DNA of 64,000 nt from positions 97,137,897 through 97,201,896 of the forward strand of contig NC_081407.1 in NCBI RefSeq assembly GCF_030272615.1, in the 5' to 3' direction. A model generated the notes under the pieces. That model had not been told where the DNA came from. It ran no database searches and saw only the letters and a list, made by a program, of their open reading frames with translations. This document shows positions 1-11,733 of the stretch, piece after piece. Position numbers and translations under genes: made by a program. The stretch comes from Cryptomeria japonica (lineage: Eukaryota > Streptophyta > Pinopsida > Cupressales > Cupressaceae). Position 1 is the first letter of the stretch. Every line of letters starts with the position of its first letter.

Positions 1-204
1 ATCCTGGTTCCTATAGTCAATGGTGTAGACTACCCTTGGCAATATCAAACTAGGTTGGCTCTCCACATTTTGTGCACAACAAATCTCCCCATCCATTTCC
101 CATCATTACATTCCTACGATCATTTCTCCCTTTCGCATTTTAGAGACCTCAATTTTTTCCCCCAAGTTTCTTCTATCCCACCTCAGGTCATTGTATTATG
201 ATTG

Positions 205-480
205 GTATATTCTCAAAAATTGTGCATTGCCCATATAGGTGCATTATTCATTTTAATTTTATCTTGTGCATTATCCATTTTTATTTTGTCCGATGCATTA
301 TTCATTTTTATTTTGTACGTTGTGTCCATCATTTAGTTTGCATTACAAATTTTGTTGCATTATTCATTTTTATTTTGTATGTTGTGTCCATCATTTACTT
401 TGCATTACAAATTTCATTGCATTATTCACTTAAGGTGCATTATCCATCATAGTGTACATATTCATTATAGATTAATCCAT
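205..480. repeat. Degenerate AT-rich tandem repeat in element A
   Basis: A unit built on TGCATTATTCATTTTTATTT recurs about six times. Two longer units of about 62 bases (starting near 295 and 356) also share a segment reading GTTGTGTCCATCATTTA. Short open frames here (198-546) are by-products of the repeat. It sits between the missing pol and the 3' end of the antisense gene, the same relative place as the repeat arrays of B and C. Confidence 0.6.
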
Positions 481-1119
481 TTAATCAAATTATGCATTTT
501 TAAATTTTGGTCGATTACAAGCAAAGTGCAACTATGCATCATATGATATAAATCCTTGTTTTCTTCAAAATCATCACAAAATCCAAAAATAATACATTAT
601 GCATTAAACATTTTATCACATACATCATAAAATCCAAAATATATATCCATATAGCTCATATAAGCTTAGATAATCATCCTGCATCCATCAAGGTGTCAGT
701 AAAATATCATAAGCACATGCATATATAAGGATCCATCTTGCATCATAAATAGGTCAACACAACATATGCATAATCATCATCAATAATACATCACATCATA
801 AAAAAATAAATAATGTCCATAGTAAAGTACATACATGCATATATGCCGCCAAAAATCACATATCATATATATCTCAGAAATGAATATGACAATATGGTAC
901 AATGGCTTCCTCGAAGGGTCAAAATAATATGCAATGTCAAATGGAGCTAACTCTCTCCCCCTATCTCTCCAACCCCATCCTCATCCCCTCCTCCTCCTCT
1001 AGATGGTCCTACACATGTATCCTCGGTGGCCTCATACCCACTGACCCCCCTGTCTGCTGAATCTGGCTCGGGTGCTAACTATATATCCTATACGATCGCA
1101 CACTCTCTATGTATGATGT
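481..1119. other. Non-coding spacer of element A
   Basis: AT-rich sequence with scattered CATCATA and TGCATA motifs becoming C-rich after about 950. I see no gene or clear repeat unit in it. It separates the tandem repeat from the 3' end of the antisense PMD pseudogene. Confidence 0.5.
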
Positions 1120-3093
1120 TGCCTCTGCTTAGCTGGGATGAATCCATGGTATAATCACCTATAGTGGGCAACCTCTTGCCCTGCTCTCTCTGCCTTATCC
1201 CATTGTTGCATCATATCAACGTACATCTGACTTAGCCCTGCGAGGACTAGCATCTGTCGTGTTGTATCCCTCTCTCCCCGCAGGCGAGTCACATCTTCCT
1301 CTGCCCTCTGGACTTTGGCCCAGATACTCTTTAGCTCCTCGTCCTTCTACTAAAGTGTACTATGTATCTCTCCAATCGCTATCCCCATCCTGGCCTCCTC
1401 TAACATCCTCTCTGCATCCCCCCTCCCTCCGCAAATCCTCCACCTCTGTCCGAGCCATCTGAAGTCTCTTTGTCAAATTCTCCACCTCCCTTTGCAATCT
1501 CCCCACCTCAACTTGTAGGTTATCCACCCTCTCTCTCTCCACCTGCATCTCCTCCTCAAGGGTCTGCACCATCGCCCTAGATGCATCTCTCTCCTGTATG
1601 ATCCTGTCATGCTCCCCTCGAGATACCCTATCATCAATCTGCATCCCGACATCCTATACCTGTACATCAGGGATGTCCATGGGCACTTCCTCATCACCTC
1701 TCCCCTCTCCCTATCCTGCCACCTAAACTATGTCTGTAAGTAGTACCTATACCTGTACTGGTATGGCCACCTGTGGTACCTATTTTCGTCCCCTCCCTCG
1801 TTCTCCTCTCCTCCTTGCCACTCCTCTCTTCTACCTTTGGGCACCCTTACCTCCTCCAACCACAACTTTGTCCATAGGATCATCCTCCTCTCCTCCAACT
1901 ATCTCATCCACTGATGGCTAAAGCTCATCATCCTCCAATACCCCTGGAATGGTCAATCACACTAGCTGGTGGGCCTCCCACCAGCACCTGTAGGCTCTTG
2001 TCATACAAGGATCCTCCCTCACACCCCTCCGCTCATCCCAAACCATGTAAGATGCTGTCTAAAAGCTGGTCCTGGCCTCCAAAGGGCTCACAGTCTGTCC
2101 CCATATCCCTGCCTCTTGTGTCAGCCTTGGGTACAATGGAAGATCGCCTACTATGTCTTGGACCTGTCCAAGCTGTCGATCCACCCTGTATGGTGCATAA
2201 TACTCCATGACATATACAGACCTCCCAAAAATCCAAATGTCAACCCCTACCCAATGAAGCTTCCAGTCCCCTCTCCACCGCTCGCTATCCAAAAATGGTC
2301 TCCATGTAAACACCATGAGCTCATAAAAAATGCATCTCCAAAATCATATAGCTCCCATCCTGGTATAATGCAACATCCCCCTGTATCGGTCTATATAAGG
2401 GAATCGTTATTGTTTGTCCTGTACCCCAATTGATCAAGTCACTACAATGTGCTCCCATGCCCATATATGAAGCAAGGTCACCCCATCGACAGACTCACAT
2501 ACTCTCAATATACAACGAGATTAATATCATGATACAACTACGTGAGCATCGCTACTCCCCATGCATACTCTGCACAATCGTGTACCATATAGTACACACA
2601 CCAACTCCATCCAATCGGAAACCTATGTCCTCCCAATTTAGGCATCACTCATCCACTGAGGAATCCACAGATCACGAGCACCAATCATGGAATGTGATGA
2701 ATTTCCATCACCCTCCCTAAGTGCATCTGTGTCTTGTCCTCCATCGATAGCGCATCCCACTCTCAAACCTCTCGTAGATAAAAATCTGTTGTGTCCAGCC
2801 TGTATTCAAGAACCACGCTGCGAATGGAGATCTTCAAGATCCTCCACATGTCCAACAATGTGATAGTGGCCTCTCCTGTGGGCAGATGGAACGTACAAAT
2901 CCTACTGTCCCACCTCTCTACTAGGGCAATCATCATGGTTGTGTTTGCCCTAATCCTCGGCCATCGATCGACGAAGTCCAATCCCACTGCACTGAGTATC
3001 TCTAGCTCATCTTTCGCCAATCGCCTATATAGGCTCATCGTCACTGACCAGTGCTCCCTCGATGCTTGTGGTCCTAGGTCCACCTGCATTTAG
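1120..3093 (-). pseudogene. Plant mobile domain (PMD, aminotransferase-like) protein, antisense, decayed
   Basis: On the minus strand, 3089-2763 encodes the N-terminal part of a plant mobile domain, with ALVERWDSRICTFHLPTGEA followed by TITLLDMWRIL. The family consensus is an ALVERW...TFHLP...MTVTLxDV core, and the copy in C has the same core. Homology continues downstream with stops and frameshifts: WRPFLDSERW near 2300 matches WRPYLGCEQW of C. A coiled-coil tail follows (1644-1360, rich in E, R, L and V heptads), then a final motif LYHGFIPAKQR matching LYYGAVPADQR in C near 1130. The second exon probably starts at 3093, right after a TGCAG acceptor; I could not place exon 1. PMD proteins (MAIN and MAIL1 family) are nuclear factors in transposon silencing, and PMDs are known passengers of plant transposons. 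This copy cannot make a full protein. Confidence 0.75.
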
Positions 3094-3235
3094 GCAAACC
3101 ACTCCATTAACTCTTGTCATTTCCACCCTATTCTACTCTATGTCTACCCTATCCTATGTCTGGGGCATCCATATTACCCTCTAATCCACGTTCTCCCCTT
3201 CTATCTCTCTATTTCTTCCTTTTCTAGCCTTTCTG

Positions 3236-3500
3236 ATGCTCGCACCGATTTACTTAGCGCATGCGCTAAAACCTTGGTGCTCACGCTACACCATAGTCGG
3301 ACGCGTGAAAACCCCACTCCTCTACCCCAGACCTAGACCCTACCCTTGACTAGCACGGGCACTCGCGCTATGCGCGTATGCCCGCCCCAAATTGACCTAG
3401 AATCCCCCAAACCTTGCGGGCGCTGATGTTATTCGCCAATGCTCGCGCTAATCTAGGGGCATGTGCCCTAAAACGACGATCAGTGCATCAGCCTCGCTAA
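3236..3500 (-). repeat. GC-rich degenerate motif array upstream of the antisense PMD exon
   Basis: Read on the minus strand, variants of TAGCGCGAGC recur about seven times within 265 bases, including the palindrome TAGCGCATGCGCTA at its plus-strand left end. The surroundings are not GC-rich. It lies just upstream of the PMD acceptor, the same place as the CAGACGCGCC array in the PMD intron of C, but the motif is different. Function unknown. Confidence 0.55.
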
Positions 3501-3900
3501 ACTTCTAGCCTAATTTTAGCCCTAAAATTTTACCCAAAACTACCAAATCACAAAGTGGGCCCGGGGTACATACTGGTGGAGTGTAGTGGGCTGGTCTCTC
3601 ATGCCGTCAGACCCTCTCTACATGATGCTTGTGTGTGGGAATGCGATCCATCATTCCTTCTGCTCTCTAGGTTCTATTTTTCTCCAATAGCTATGTGTGA
3701 CAATGACCCTTCATTGGGCCCTGTGGCTTATATGGGCCCCCTCGCGGGCCACCTCCTTCACCTCTCCCCTTCCTCTATCTTTTCTCGCATTTCCTCAACT
3801 ATTTCTTCTTTTCTTTCTCGTCTGTTTATCATTCTCCATCTTTTTTTTTTCTTTTCGAGAATTTTCCGATTTTTTTTTTTTCAATTTTTTTTTGAAAAAT

Positions 3901-4002
3901 TCTCAAGGGGGCATATACCACCCGCATTTTACGTTGGGGCATTCTCTTTCTTCTGTCTTTTATCCATCGCCAATTTTTTCCGCTACATAAAGAGGGGCAA
4001 AA
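3901..4002 (+). promoter_or_regulatory. Conserved pre-LTR block and polypurine tract of element A
   Basis: The segment carries CAAGGGGGCATATACCACCC, then a GGGGCA motif, then AAAGAGGGGCAAAA directly before the LTR. The same order appears at the ends of B and C. The purine run is the expected plus-strand primer for reverse transcription. Confidence 0.75.
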
Positions 4003-4688
4003 TGTAGACGCTTAAATTAATTATTTTTAATTAATTTAACCCACCTACACAATTAATTTATTTAATTGTGTTAGCCTTTATTCTTCTCAATATTAATTGA
4101 ATTGAATTGAATTAATATTGTCACTATAGTCCATAATCAATTTTCCCTTTTTTCTTCTAAAGCACTCAAAAATTAATTCTTCTTAATCCCTCCTTTAATT
4201 AATTAATCTGTGTGATTCCTATAAATCACCTTTTTCTAATCTATTACTAGTCTAATTAATTCTTGTAGAAAACCTCATAATCCTACTTAGAATTATTCTT
4301 CAATTTTTAATTACGCCCACTCATTCTCTCTCCTAGTCAAATCCTCCTACAAATCCCACTTGCTCCTAATCCTCACCTAATTCTTCTAAATAGTCCCCTT
4401 AATCCCTTGTTAGTGGCTAATCTCTATGATTAGACACAAAAGTCAACCATATCCATTTATGGCTAAATCCTATTGTCCCCCTCCTCACCTTCCACCTTAA
4501 ATGCTCCATTTTTGGGTGAATGTGAGATTTTCAAAATCTCACATTCTTCCATGTTTCTCATCTTCCCAAGGAATTTTAAAATTCCTTTTCCCTTTTCCAA
4601 TCCCCATGCACACAATATCTTGGGATTTTTTAATTCCATGTGAATCCCCCAAGCAATTTTTAATTCCTTTTATCCTTCCTATTGTTTT
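4003..4688 (+). repeat. Truncated 3' LTR of element A
   Basis: Starts TGTAGACGCTTAAATTAATT and aligns by eye with the first 700 bases of the solo LTR at 25933-27221. Similarity stops at CCTTCCT near 4688, before the TATA region, so the promoter part is missing. Confidence 0.8.
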
Positions 4689-5713
4689 CCCACTATTGTC
4701 TATATGTAAATTATTTTCCCACTACTGTCCAATCCTCATCCTAAGAGTCAAACAGGTGAAAGCCATGAAAAAACCCTTATCAGAAAATACGATATGGAAG
4801 GAAAAAATATTATTCAAATCATGTTTGAATTATTTGTGTCATTATGCTTTCATAAAGGACAAAATAAAATTCCTATGTTATTAAGGATACTAGCGGTATT
4901 TCACTAAGACTCCTAGCATGTTATAACCAAAAAGAAATCATATCAATATAGCACCAAAGAATGACAAGGCTTGAATTATGCTTTGCCAAAAAACAATGTC
5001 ACACCAAAAACCAACTTATTGAAGAGACACATCTTATGTCTCATCGAAATATGAATATCGGTGTGACACCGAAGGTCTACTAAGGCCAAAAGAGATCTCA
5101 TTTAAAGAAAAAGTAACATTGAAAAATAAATTTATCAAAGAGACACCTCCTATGTCTCACCAAAAATATGAATGTCAGTGTGACACTCAGGATCTATTAA
5201 GACCGAGAGGAGTCTTACCGAAGAGAAAAGTCATACCGAAAGAAGCAGTATCGAGGAGACATGTTGAGGTCTCACCGAAATATTAGAATTCGATGTGATA
5301 GTGAATACCGAACAAAAGAGAAATGGGTCCCATCAAAATAATATCTCTCATTGAAAATACGGTGGATTCTAAATATTGATAAGAAAGGATACCGAGTCTC
5401 TCCGACATAGAACAACTAATGTCGCACCAAGTAGATATCATGTCCACACGAGTTTTCAAACCAGAGCAATTATAATGACCATTCTGATATGGTTTTAAAA
5501 CAAAATGAACACAACTTCCCAATATGGATTTAAAGGTTAACTCTGTGTATAATTGATTGTTGTAAGTGAATTAAAAGGCTACCAAGGCAAAGGCAAGGAT
5601 AATTGAGGGTCAGACACTATCAAATAATTTAGAACTGCTCATAGAAGTCCAAGTAAGTATCTAATTTGGTGAAGCATTGTGCATACTTGACTGTTTTCCT
5701 TCTTTTGAAAACA
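4689..5713. other. Spacer with no recognised gene between the LTR fragment and the split frame
   Basis: Apart from the tandem repeat at 4998-5325 I see nothing codable. The last 300 bases may be the upstream region of the frame that starts at 5714, but no clear TATA element stands out. Confidence 0.5.
4998..5325. repeat. Degenerate tandem repeat, three units of about 115 bases
   Basis: Units start near 4998, 5112 and 5229. Each contains a GAGACAC or GAGACAT run, then a TGTCTCACCGAAATATGAAT-like segment and a CGGTGTGACACCGA-like segment. That last segment is an inverted repeat (CGGTGT with ACACCG) in unit 1 and decays in the others. It lies just upstream of the broken frame at 5714. Confidence 0.6.
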
Positions 5714-6963
5714 ATGGAGGGGTCATCGAAGAAACCTAAGGCTAGAAAGAAAAAGGAAAAAGTAACACAGAAAGAGACCCAAGAAGAAATAAAAACCAAA
5801 AGACATAAGAGAGAAGGAAGGCATCTAAACTAGGATTTGATAGATCAATTCTTAGAATTTGGTCCTAAATCCAAAAGAGCAATCCAGTTGAAACCCGACA
5901 TGGAGAGATCAGGAGATAAATTTAAGAACCTAGGGGATGTATTGGCTCCTCAGAGAGGGTATGAAATGTTCCTGTATCATTATAGGAGAATAAATAGAGC
6001 AGAGCCAATATGTAACCCCTTCATCTATAATGTGGGAAAACTGGTAGTCCCTACTATTTTTATGAATGTGGATCCGATATTAATGATAGTCAAGAATTAT
6101 AAACTGCAGACAAGAACAATCTATGATGCTGCCAAGGAACCATTACTACCTATAACTAGAGATTACATTTATATGGTGTTTGACCTGGATCTTTCCGATC
6201 ATAGGAGAATTCTAGCCAATGAATATAGTAGACTAGAAGAAGTGTATAAGAGGTGGAGGCTACCAGCTCATAGACCCAAGGACGGTGAAAAACTTAGGAT
6301 ATTTGATACATATGAGAAACCACCATTCGATGTGAAATTTTTTGAAGAGTACTCTAAATATGCTTATTATTCAATTTGTTAGGTCTTAGGTGTGGAAGCC
6401 AATCTTCTTATGAGCATTGCACCTATGGTACTCACTGCAGACATCCAAACACATGATGCTCACCCATTTGATTATGTTTCACAAATAGTGGACTAGATAA
6501 ACCATCATTTGGAGATGATAAAGGATAATCCAAATGAAATTCATTTCAAATATTATTTTGTACTTATACATATGCTCTTGTATGTTGGACAAGTGATGAA
6601 TTTGCAGACATATGATCTCAAGGTCATGGAATATGACAAACAGGGTTTGAGAAAACCCGTACAAATGTGGACTCCTATATGGGATAGCAAATATTTGAGG
6701 TCTTAATATTTGTACTTTGAAGATCACTTTGTCAAACCATTGTATCAACTCTTAGACCACCCATGTCACTACATACTTACTACAAGAATTCAAAAGTTCC
6801 TCATGCTAAAAGATTATAATGAGAGGCCAATAGTGAATCACAATTTGGGGGACTAGTATGCCTTTAAGGATTACACAAAAATAAGGGTCTATGGATTTGA
6901 AGGTGCCCCTTTCCTACTACCAAGAACAGTTCCCAGTAGACTTTTTTACTTAGAAATTATGAG
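5714..6963 (+). pseudogene. Unrecognised broken gene, first coding block (exon 1)
   Basis: An ATG at 5714 in good context (AAAACAATGG) opens one frame that runs to 6963, interrupted by stops (the first three at 5831, 6380 and 6494) but no obvious frameshift. The N-terminus is very basic (MEGSSKKPKARKKKEKV), resembling a nuclear localisation signal. The rest is mixed polar and hydrophobic, including FEGAPFLLPRTVPSRLFYLE near the end. I do not recognise a family. At 6963 the frame meets ATGAG followed by GTAATTGG, a plausible splice donor. The frame resumes after element B (23392-25480). It may be a host gene or a captured frame of an unrecognised element; decay makes it a pseudogene. Confidence 0.5.
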
Positions 6964-7052
6964 GTAATTGGTTGTTTCTAGTTCTATGCACCTCTGTTCA
7001 CATGGAAAACAAACTCTTATGCTAGGGGCATTGTGTTTTGTATAATTTTCAG
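6964..7052 (+). other. Putative 89-base intron of the broken gene
   Basis: Begins GTAATTGG and ends TATAATTTTCAG. Splicing joins 6963 to 7053. The next codons then continue into the sequence beyond element B, after a TAA that could be a mutated CAA. It is short and T-rich, as plant introns often are. Element B landed seven bases into the following exon. Confidence 0.45.
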
Positions 7053-7059
7053 TAGTTAC

Positions 7060-9007
7060 TGTAGTCACATAAATCTGTCCACTTAATTAAATGAATACTT
7101 AGTATTTATTTGATTATTTAACCATCAATTAATAATTAATTAAATTAATATTTAATTAATTCATCTTAACCCTCTTCTCCTATTAATTAAATAAATTATT
7201 CAATTTATTTGATTTAATTCACTTAACCAAATTCATACCATTAATTAAATAAATAAATCATATTTGTTTAATTAAATCTTCTCTCACATTTAAATAAATT
7301 AATATTTATTTAAATCCCCCAAAATCCCACCTCTCACATTTAAATAAATTAATATTTATTTAAATCCCCCAAAATCCCACCTCTCACATTTAAATAAATT
7401 AACATTTATTTAAATCACCTTTATCCTCCACCCACTTGTATTTTCCTACAAAAGCAAGTTGCACAATTATTTTAAATAAATAATTTATTTAAATCATCTT
7501 TATCCTCCACCCACTTGTATTTTCCTACAAAAGTAAGTTGCACAACTATTTTAAATAAATTATTTATTTAAAATCCTATTTATCCTCGCCCACTTGAAAC
7601 CTTTAATGGTTTCCCTTAAAGTATTCAAACTTGATGGCTTTAAAGTCTTCAAACTTGATGGCTTCCTTCTATAGTCTTCTTAAGACTTTAATGGTTTTCC
7701 TTAAAGTCTTCAAGCCTTTAATGGTTCCCCTCAAAGTCTTCAAGCATTTTAATGCTTTATCTTCCTTTTTCTCATTTAAATAAATTAATATTTATTTGAA
7801 TATTTATCCAAATACAACTTGCACACATTTATTGAAATAAATGAATTTTTATTTTAATAAAATCCTATTTTCCCTCACCCACCAAATCCACTTGCAAAAT
7901 CTAATCCCCTTCTAGATTCTTCTAACCCCTTCTTAATTAACTTAATCCATCCCCTAATTATTGTCACATTCCTAAGCAAAATGGAGTCACTTCTCAAAGC
8001 CTAAAAGTCTTTGATAACCATTAAAGGCTTTCAACCTTCAACCACTAAATGTCTCAAAGTCTTGGATAACCTTTGAAAGCTTCCAACCTTCAACCACTAA
8101 ATGGCTCAAAGTCTTTGATAACCATTGAAGGCTTTCAACCTTCAACCACTTAATCCCCAAAGTCTCCAATAACCATTAATGGTTACCTCAAACCCTCCCA
8201 CATGGTTAAAATATTTGTTTTGACTCAACCTCTACCCAACCCAAGGGTCTCATCAAGCCTTTAATGCTTTGACCATGATTATCTCTTAATCATTTGCACA
8301 AAGGTTTATCCTTGCATTAACTCCTAATCCAGTGGGTAATCCTAATTTAGGCTTGACCCTTACTTTCTAGATAACCATGAGGTCTCCTCAAGCATTTAAT
8401 GCCTCCAACCTCTTCTCTCAACCCAATCTTATGTTGACACTTGTCACCATTTCATTGGTGCAAATTGTGCACATGGATCCCCAACTTTCAAGCTTGACCC
8501 TTGATTAAACTTTTCAATCCTGGCCATCCATTGCTCCATTTTTCCTATAAATAGAGCCCATTCCTTCATAATCTAGATCCTGAAAACTTGTATGCATTTA
8601 GGCTATAGACATTTTTAGAGAGCATTTAGCATAGCATAACTAAAATCTTGTCTTTTTGGTAAAATCAATCATTTTAGCATCAATAGAATAGTATTTAGCT
8701 TTTCATTTCATATTTGAAGCTTAATATTAAATCTCAATCCTCCATAGGCATCCATAGTGCAAAAAGCTACTGAGAGCTACACTCATTTGGGACTTGGAGA
8801 GGAGAGGAACAAGGGAGGAGCAACTATGAGCATCTTGATTAGCTATTTCATTCTATGTTTATATGCTTTCTATTTCATGCTTAATATCTCTCTTGATATG
8901 CCTGTTTAGGATAATCTTTTGTTGCTAACACTAACGTTTGTTTCTTGTGCTCTTGTGTGTGTGTTGCCATCAAACAGATTTTCTAATCCTTTTTTTGCAG
9001 AGCATCA
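7060..9007 (+). repeat. 5' LTR of element B (1948 bases)
   Basis: TG...CA ends, flanked on the left by GTTAC. Its first 800 bases contain AT-rich palindromes of the form TTTAAATAAAT...ATTTATTTAAA. They also contain three tandem 51-base units (7268-7420), two units of about 80 bases (7411-7570) and four degenerate units with AAAGTCTTTGATAACC (7985-8170). A TATA box sits at 8546. The last bases, CTAATCCTTTTTTTGCAG, resemble a splice acceptor. Confidence 0.95.
8546..8553 (+). promoter_or_regulatory. TATA box of the B 5' LTR
   Basis: TATAAATA followed by GAGCCC, about 460 bases before the LTR end. It is the only good TATA in the downstream half, so transcription probably starts about 30 bases later. 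Confidence 0.7.
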
Positions 9008-9027
9008 TTTGGTGAACCCGACGTGAA
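9008..9027 (+). promoter_or_regulatory. Primer binding site of element B
   Basis: TTTGGTGAACCCGACGTGAA immediately follows the LTR; the TGG complements a tRNA 3' CCA. The same sequence follows the 5' LTR of element N. I did not assign the tRNA. Confidence 0.8.
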
Positions 9028-11733
9028 TCCAAACACCAAAAAGATCAACTTTTTTTAAAAAATTTTTTAAACCAATAACATGTTTGAATGTTGAAAATGT
9101 CACATAGGTTGCGCTTTTGACATTGTTTTGGTGCATTTGACATTATTTTGGCGCTATTCACCCTGTTTCAGTGCTTTTTCCTTCTCTGTCTTTCCCTTTC
9201 TTTTAGTGCGTTTGTGTTAAATAGTGCCTCTGTTCAAACGCAGACTAGCGCTATTGTAACAAAACGTTGTACAAATCACCTTGTAACCAAAAAAAAAAAA
9301 AAAAAATTAGGCTTGTAGAAGCCCACCAAATAGGTGGATTTTACTAACTATTTTTCTCTTTTGTGCAGATTTAAATTAGATTAAAAAGTAGATTTATATT
9401 TTTTTACTAACTTGTTTTTTGAAGTTGGTTTTAAAAATGAATTCACTTTTTATTTTGGTTTAAAATTAACTTCACATTTCAACTTTGGGCTTTTAAAAAA
9501 AGAATCACATGTTTGTTTGGGGCTCTTAAAAAGAATTTCATTGTTCCAAGGTAAAAAGAACCACAAACTTATACAAAAACAACTTTATTTTTTTTTGCAA
9601 GTTAGGAAACAAACTTCGTTTTGGTGCTTAAAATAAACAAGGCAAAATTTATTTCTTGCATCAAGATAAAAACTCACAATCCACACTTCCATTTTTGGTG
9701 CAAATAAAATTCACAATCAACTTGTCTCATTTTTAAAGCAATTTTACTTCATGCAAACGTATTTTTCATTAAGTTGACCAGGATTTTCAAATTCTAGTTT
9801 ACTCAAACAATTGCCTTTGAAAATTAAAAAGAACACTATGATTGTTAGAGCAACATCTCCAAATAGTTAGATCACATTGCAATGATAGATTAAAAAGAAC
9901 AAGTGTTTTTCGTGCTTGGCACACTTGTGCAAAGAGTTGGTCGAGTGGTCCTACTTCTAACACACACTATCCTCTCCCTTGGCTTTCGTGGTTCTAGGTG
10001 CAAGAGAAAAGTGTTAGTAACACTCAAAATTTTATCTTTTTAAGAGAGGCCTGCCAAGAGACACATCACTCTTGGGAACGACCTTGAGCGGTAAATCCTT
10101 CGAGCCGCTATAGAAATCAGGTGAGAGCGAAAGCTATAGCCTTGGGTATAGCTGTTCCTACAGTGTAACTGGCCGAAAGGACAAATGGGCCCCACCACCA
10201 GTTACAAGGCTCTTAAGTGAGTCACTGCAGAATGAACTTATGTCCAAAAACATCGAACATGACTAAACACCTTTAAGTAGTAGCCCACTCGTTCTATTGA
10301 TTGAGGATATTTGCGATATAATTTAGTGCAAGAGCATAGATGGTTTTGCTCCCAAGATACTCACCATACATATTTCCTTGCGTAAAAACATAGCTTTTTG
10401 AAAAGTCACTTGTGGCTTGATGAAAGTGGTGACTCCCCCATCATAGGGATCATCTATTTGTTATGCTCGTGCAAGACTTAGTATATCACATCCTTACCTG
10501 CCACGACGGGATTCATAAGGTATGTAGTACCAAAGTCGAAGAAATATCAAGATGTTGGCTAAATTTATCACAACTGGCCATTTGACCTTAGGGATAAAAA
10601 GTGTTTGAAGTGTGTTCGTTTTAAAGACCAAGTGCAAATTGAGCCGACTTCAGGCTTTGGAAATACACCTTAAAATACATCTAAAGGAAGGGTCAAAAAC
10701 AAGTCCAAGGATTGGGTTGATCTAGACCCATACTCATTTGTGCCTTTGAGGCAACATTCTTGTGTTTGTGTGCTTGCTTTGTTTTCTTGTCAAAGAAAAA
10801 TCAGAAAATCAATCCCAAAAACATAGTATTCATCCAACATTTCTCAAAAACAAACAAAAATACCAAAAACAAAGTGCAAACAACAAAGAGACAAATTTTA
10901 TGACCATTCTTCACATCTTGCGAAAGAAGAAGTGTCATCAGAATATCAACTTGAAAAGGAGACCATTAAGCTCAAAGGCTTTGATCAAAAGGAGGAAATT
11001 CTTCTATATCAATCGACAAGTCTTTGTCTCCCATAGAGTCTTTTTACATCGCATGCGTCTATACCTTCAAAGTAAAACAAACGAGTTTGATTCAAAATCA
11101 TTGAACCGCAGAGCTTTTATGCAATATAGAGCTCTGAGTTATCACAAAAATCAAGGAGGAAAGATTAATCCCAACTTCTTCCCAAACATCTGTATCACCT
11201 ACAACACAGCTCGAGAAATACCTACAACACCTGAAAGGGAAGAGGTAGAGTTTGTCCCATTTATAACCCAAAGTTTTTATTGAAGTTGAAAAACAAAAAC
11301 ATCCATCGTCTCACTCATACATCATCACTTCATCATCAATCCATCCCAACTCTCAAAACATTAAGAGGTTCTTGTCCCAAGTTCTCTTTTAGATATTGCT
11401 TGAAATCAAACACATCACATCACTTTTTAGATTGTTTCTACATCTAGGATAAGCTCATCCTAAGAGACACATCTACGCAGGTTAAAACTAGTTCATGAGT
11501 GAATCTTCTCATTGCTAGGTAGTCAAAATCTGTAACACATCTCAGATTTCTCTACACCTTATCACATCCAAACTTATCAAACAAACAAGCAATTCAAAGA
11601 AGGAATTTCGGTTACATCTACCTTAAAGTGCTAGAGATCCCCATACAACACAAATCACCAACCATCAATCTTTCATTTCATCACCAACTCATCATCATCT
11701 TCAATCAACTTCAAACACAAACTTGCAAACAAA
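9028..11733 (+). other. Leader of element B before gag
   Basis: There is no credible coding sequence in 2.7 kb. From 9105 to 9260 a degenerate unit around TTTTGGCGCTATT and TTTGACATTGTTTTGGTGC recurs. A poly(A) run lies at 9290-9306. From about 10020 to 10280 the sequence is more balanced in composition and can fold (see the hairpin at 10165). A 173-residue open frame at 10762-11283 has low-complexity composition and no homology I can see. Plant Tat elements often have long leaders, used in packaging and translation control. Confidence 0.7.
10165..10205 (+). other. Stable hairpin in the B leader
   Basis: GTAACTGG at 10165-10172 is a perfect complement of CCAGTTAC at 10198-10205, closing a 25-base loop. 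Just upstream AGCGG and CCGCT could pair as well. A packaging or dimerisation role is possible but untested. Confidence 0.5.

Larger units (their letters stand above)
1..4688 (+). mobile_element. Element A: 3' part of a Tat-type Ty3/gypsy LTR retrotransposon
   Basis: Orientation is set by a purine tract followed by an LTR starting TGTAGACGC at 4003. The layout from position 1 to 4002 parallels the post-pol part of element C (56459-59799): repeats, an antisense plant mobile domain gene, a GC-rich motif array, a conserved block before the purine tract, then the LTR. No gag or pol of this element lies in the window, so its 5' part is outside. The LTR loses similarity to the solo LTR at 25933 near 4688, so the 3' end is truncated. 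Tat assignment is inference from the shared layout with B and C, which carry the diagnostic double RNase H. Confidence 0.75.

Noticed and set aside
1730-2433. Plus-strand frames over the PMD region of A
   Set aside because: Shadows of the minus-strand PMD pseudogene; Pro and Ser-rich and unlike any family.
3555-4007. 150-codon open frame at the 3' end of A
   Set aside because: It crosses the poly(T) and purine tract into the LTR; composition is dominated by Phe and Ser from T-rich DNA.
10762-11283. 173-codon open frame in the B leader
   Set aside because: Lys, Asn and Gln-rich without any motif, no good start context, and no counterpart in C.
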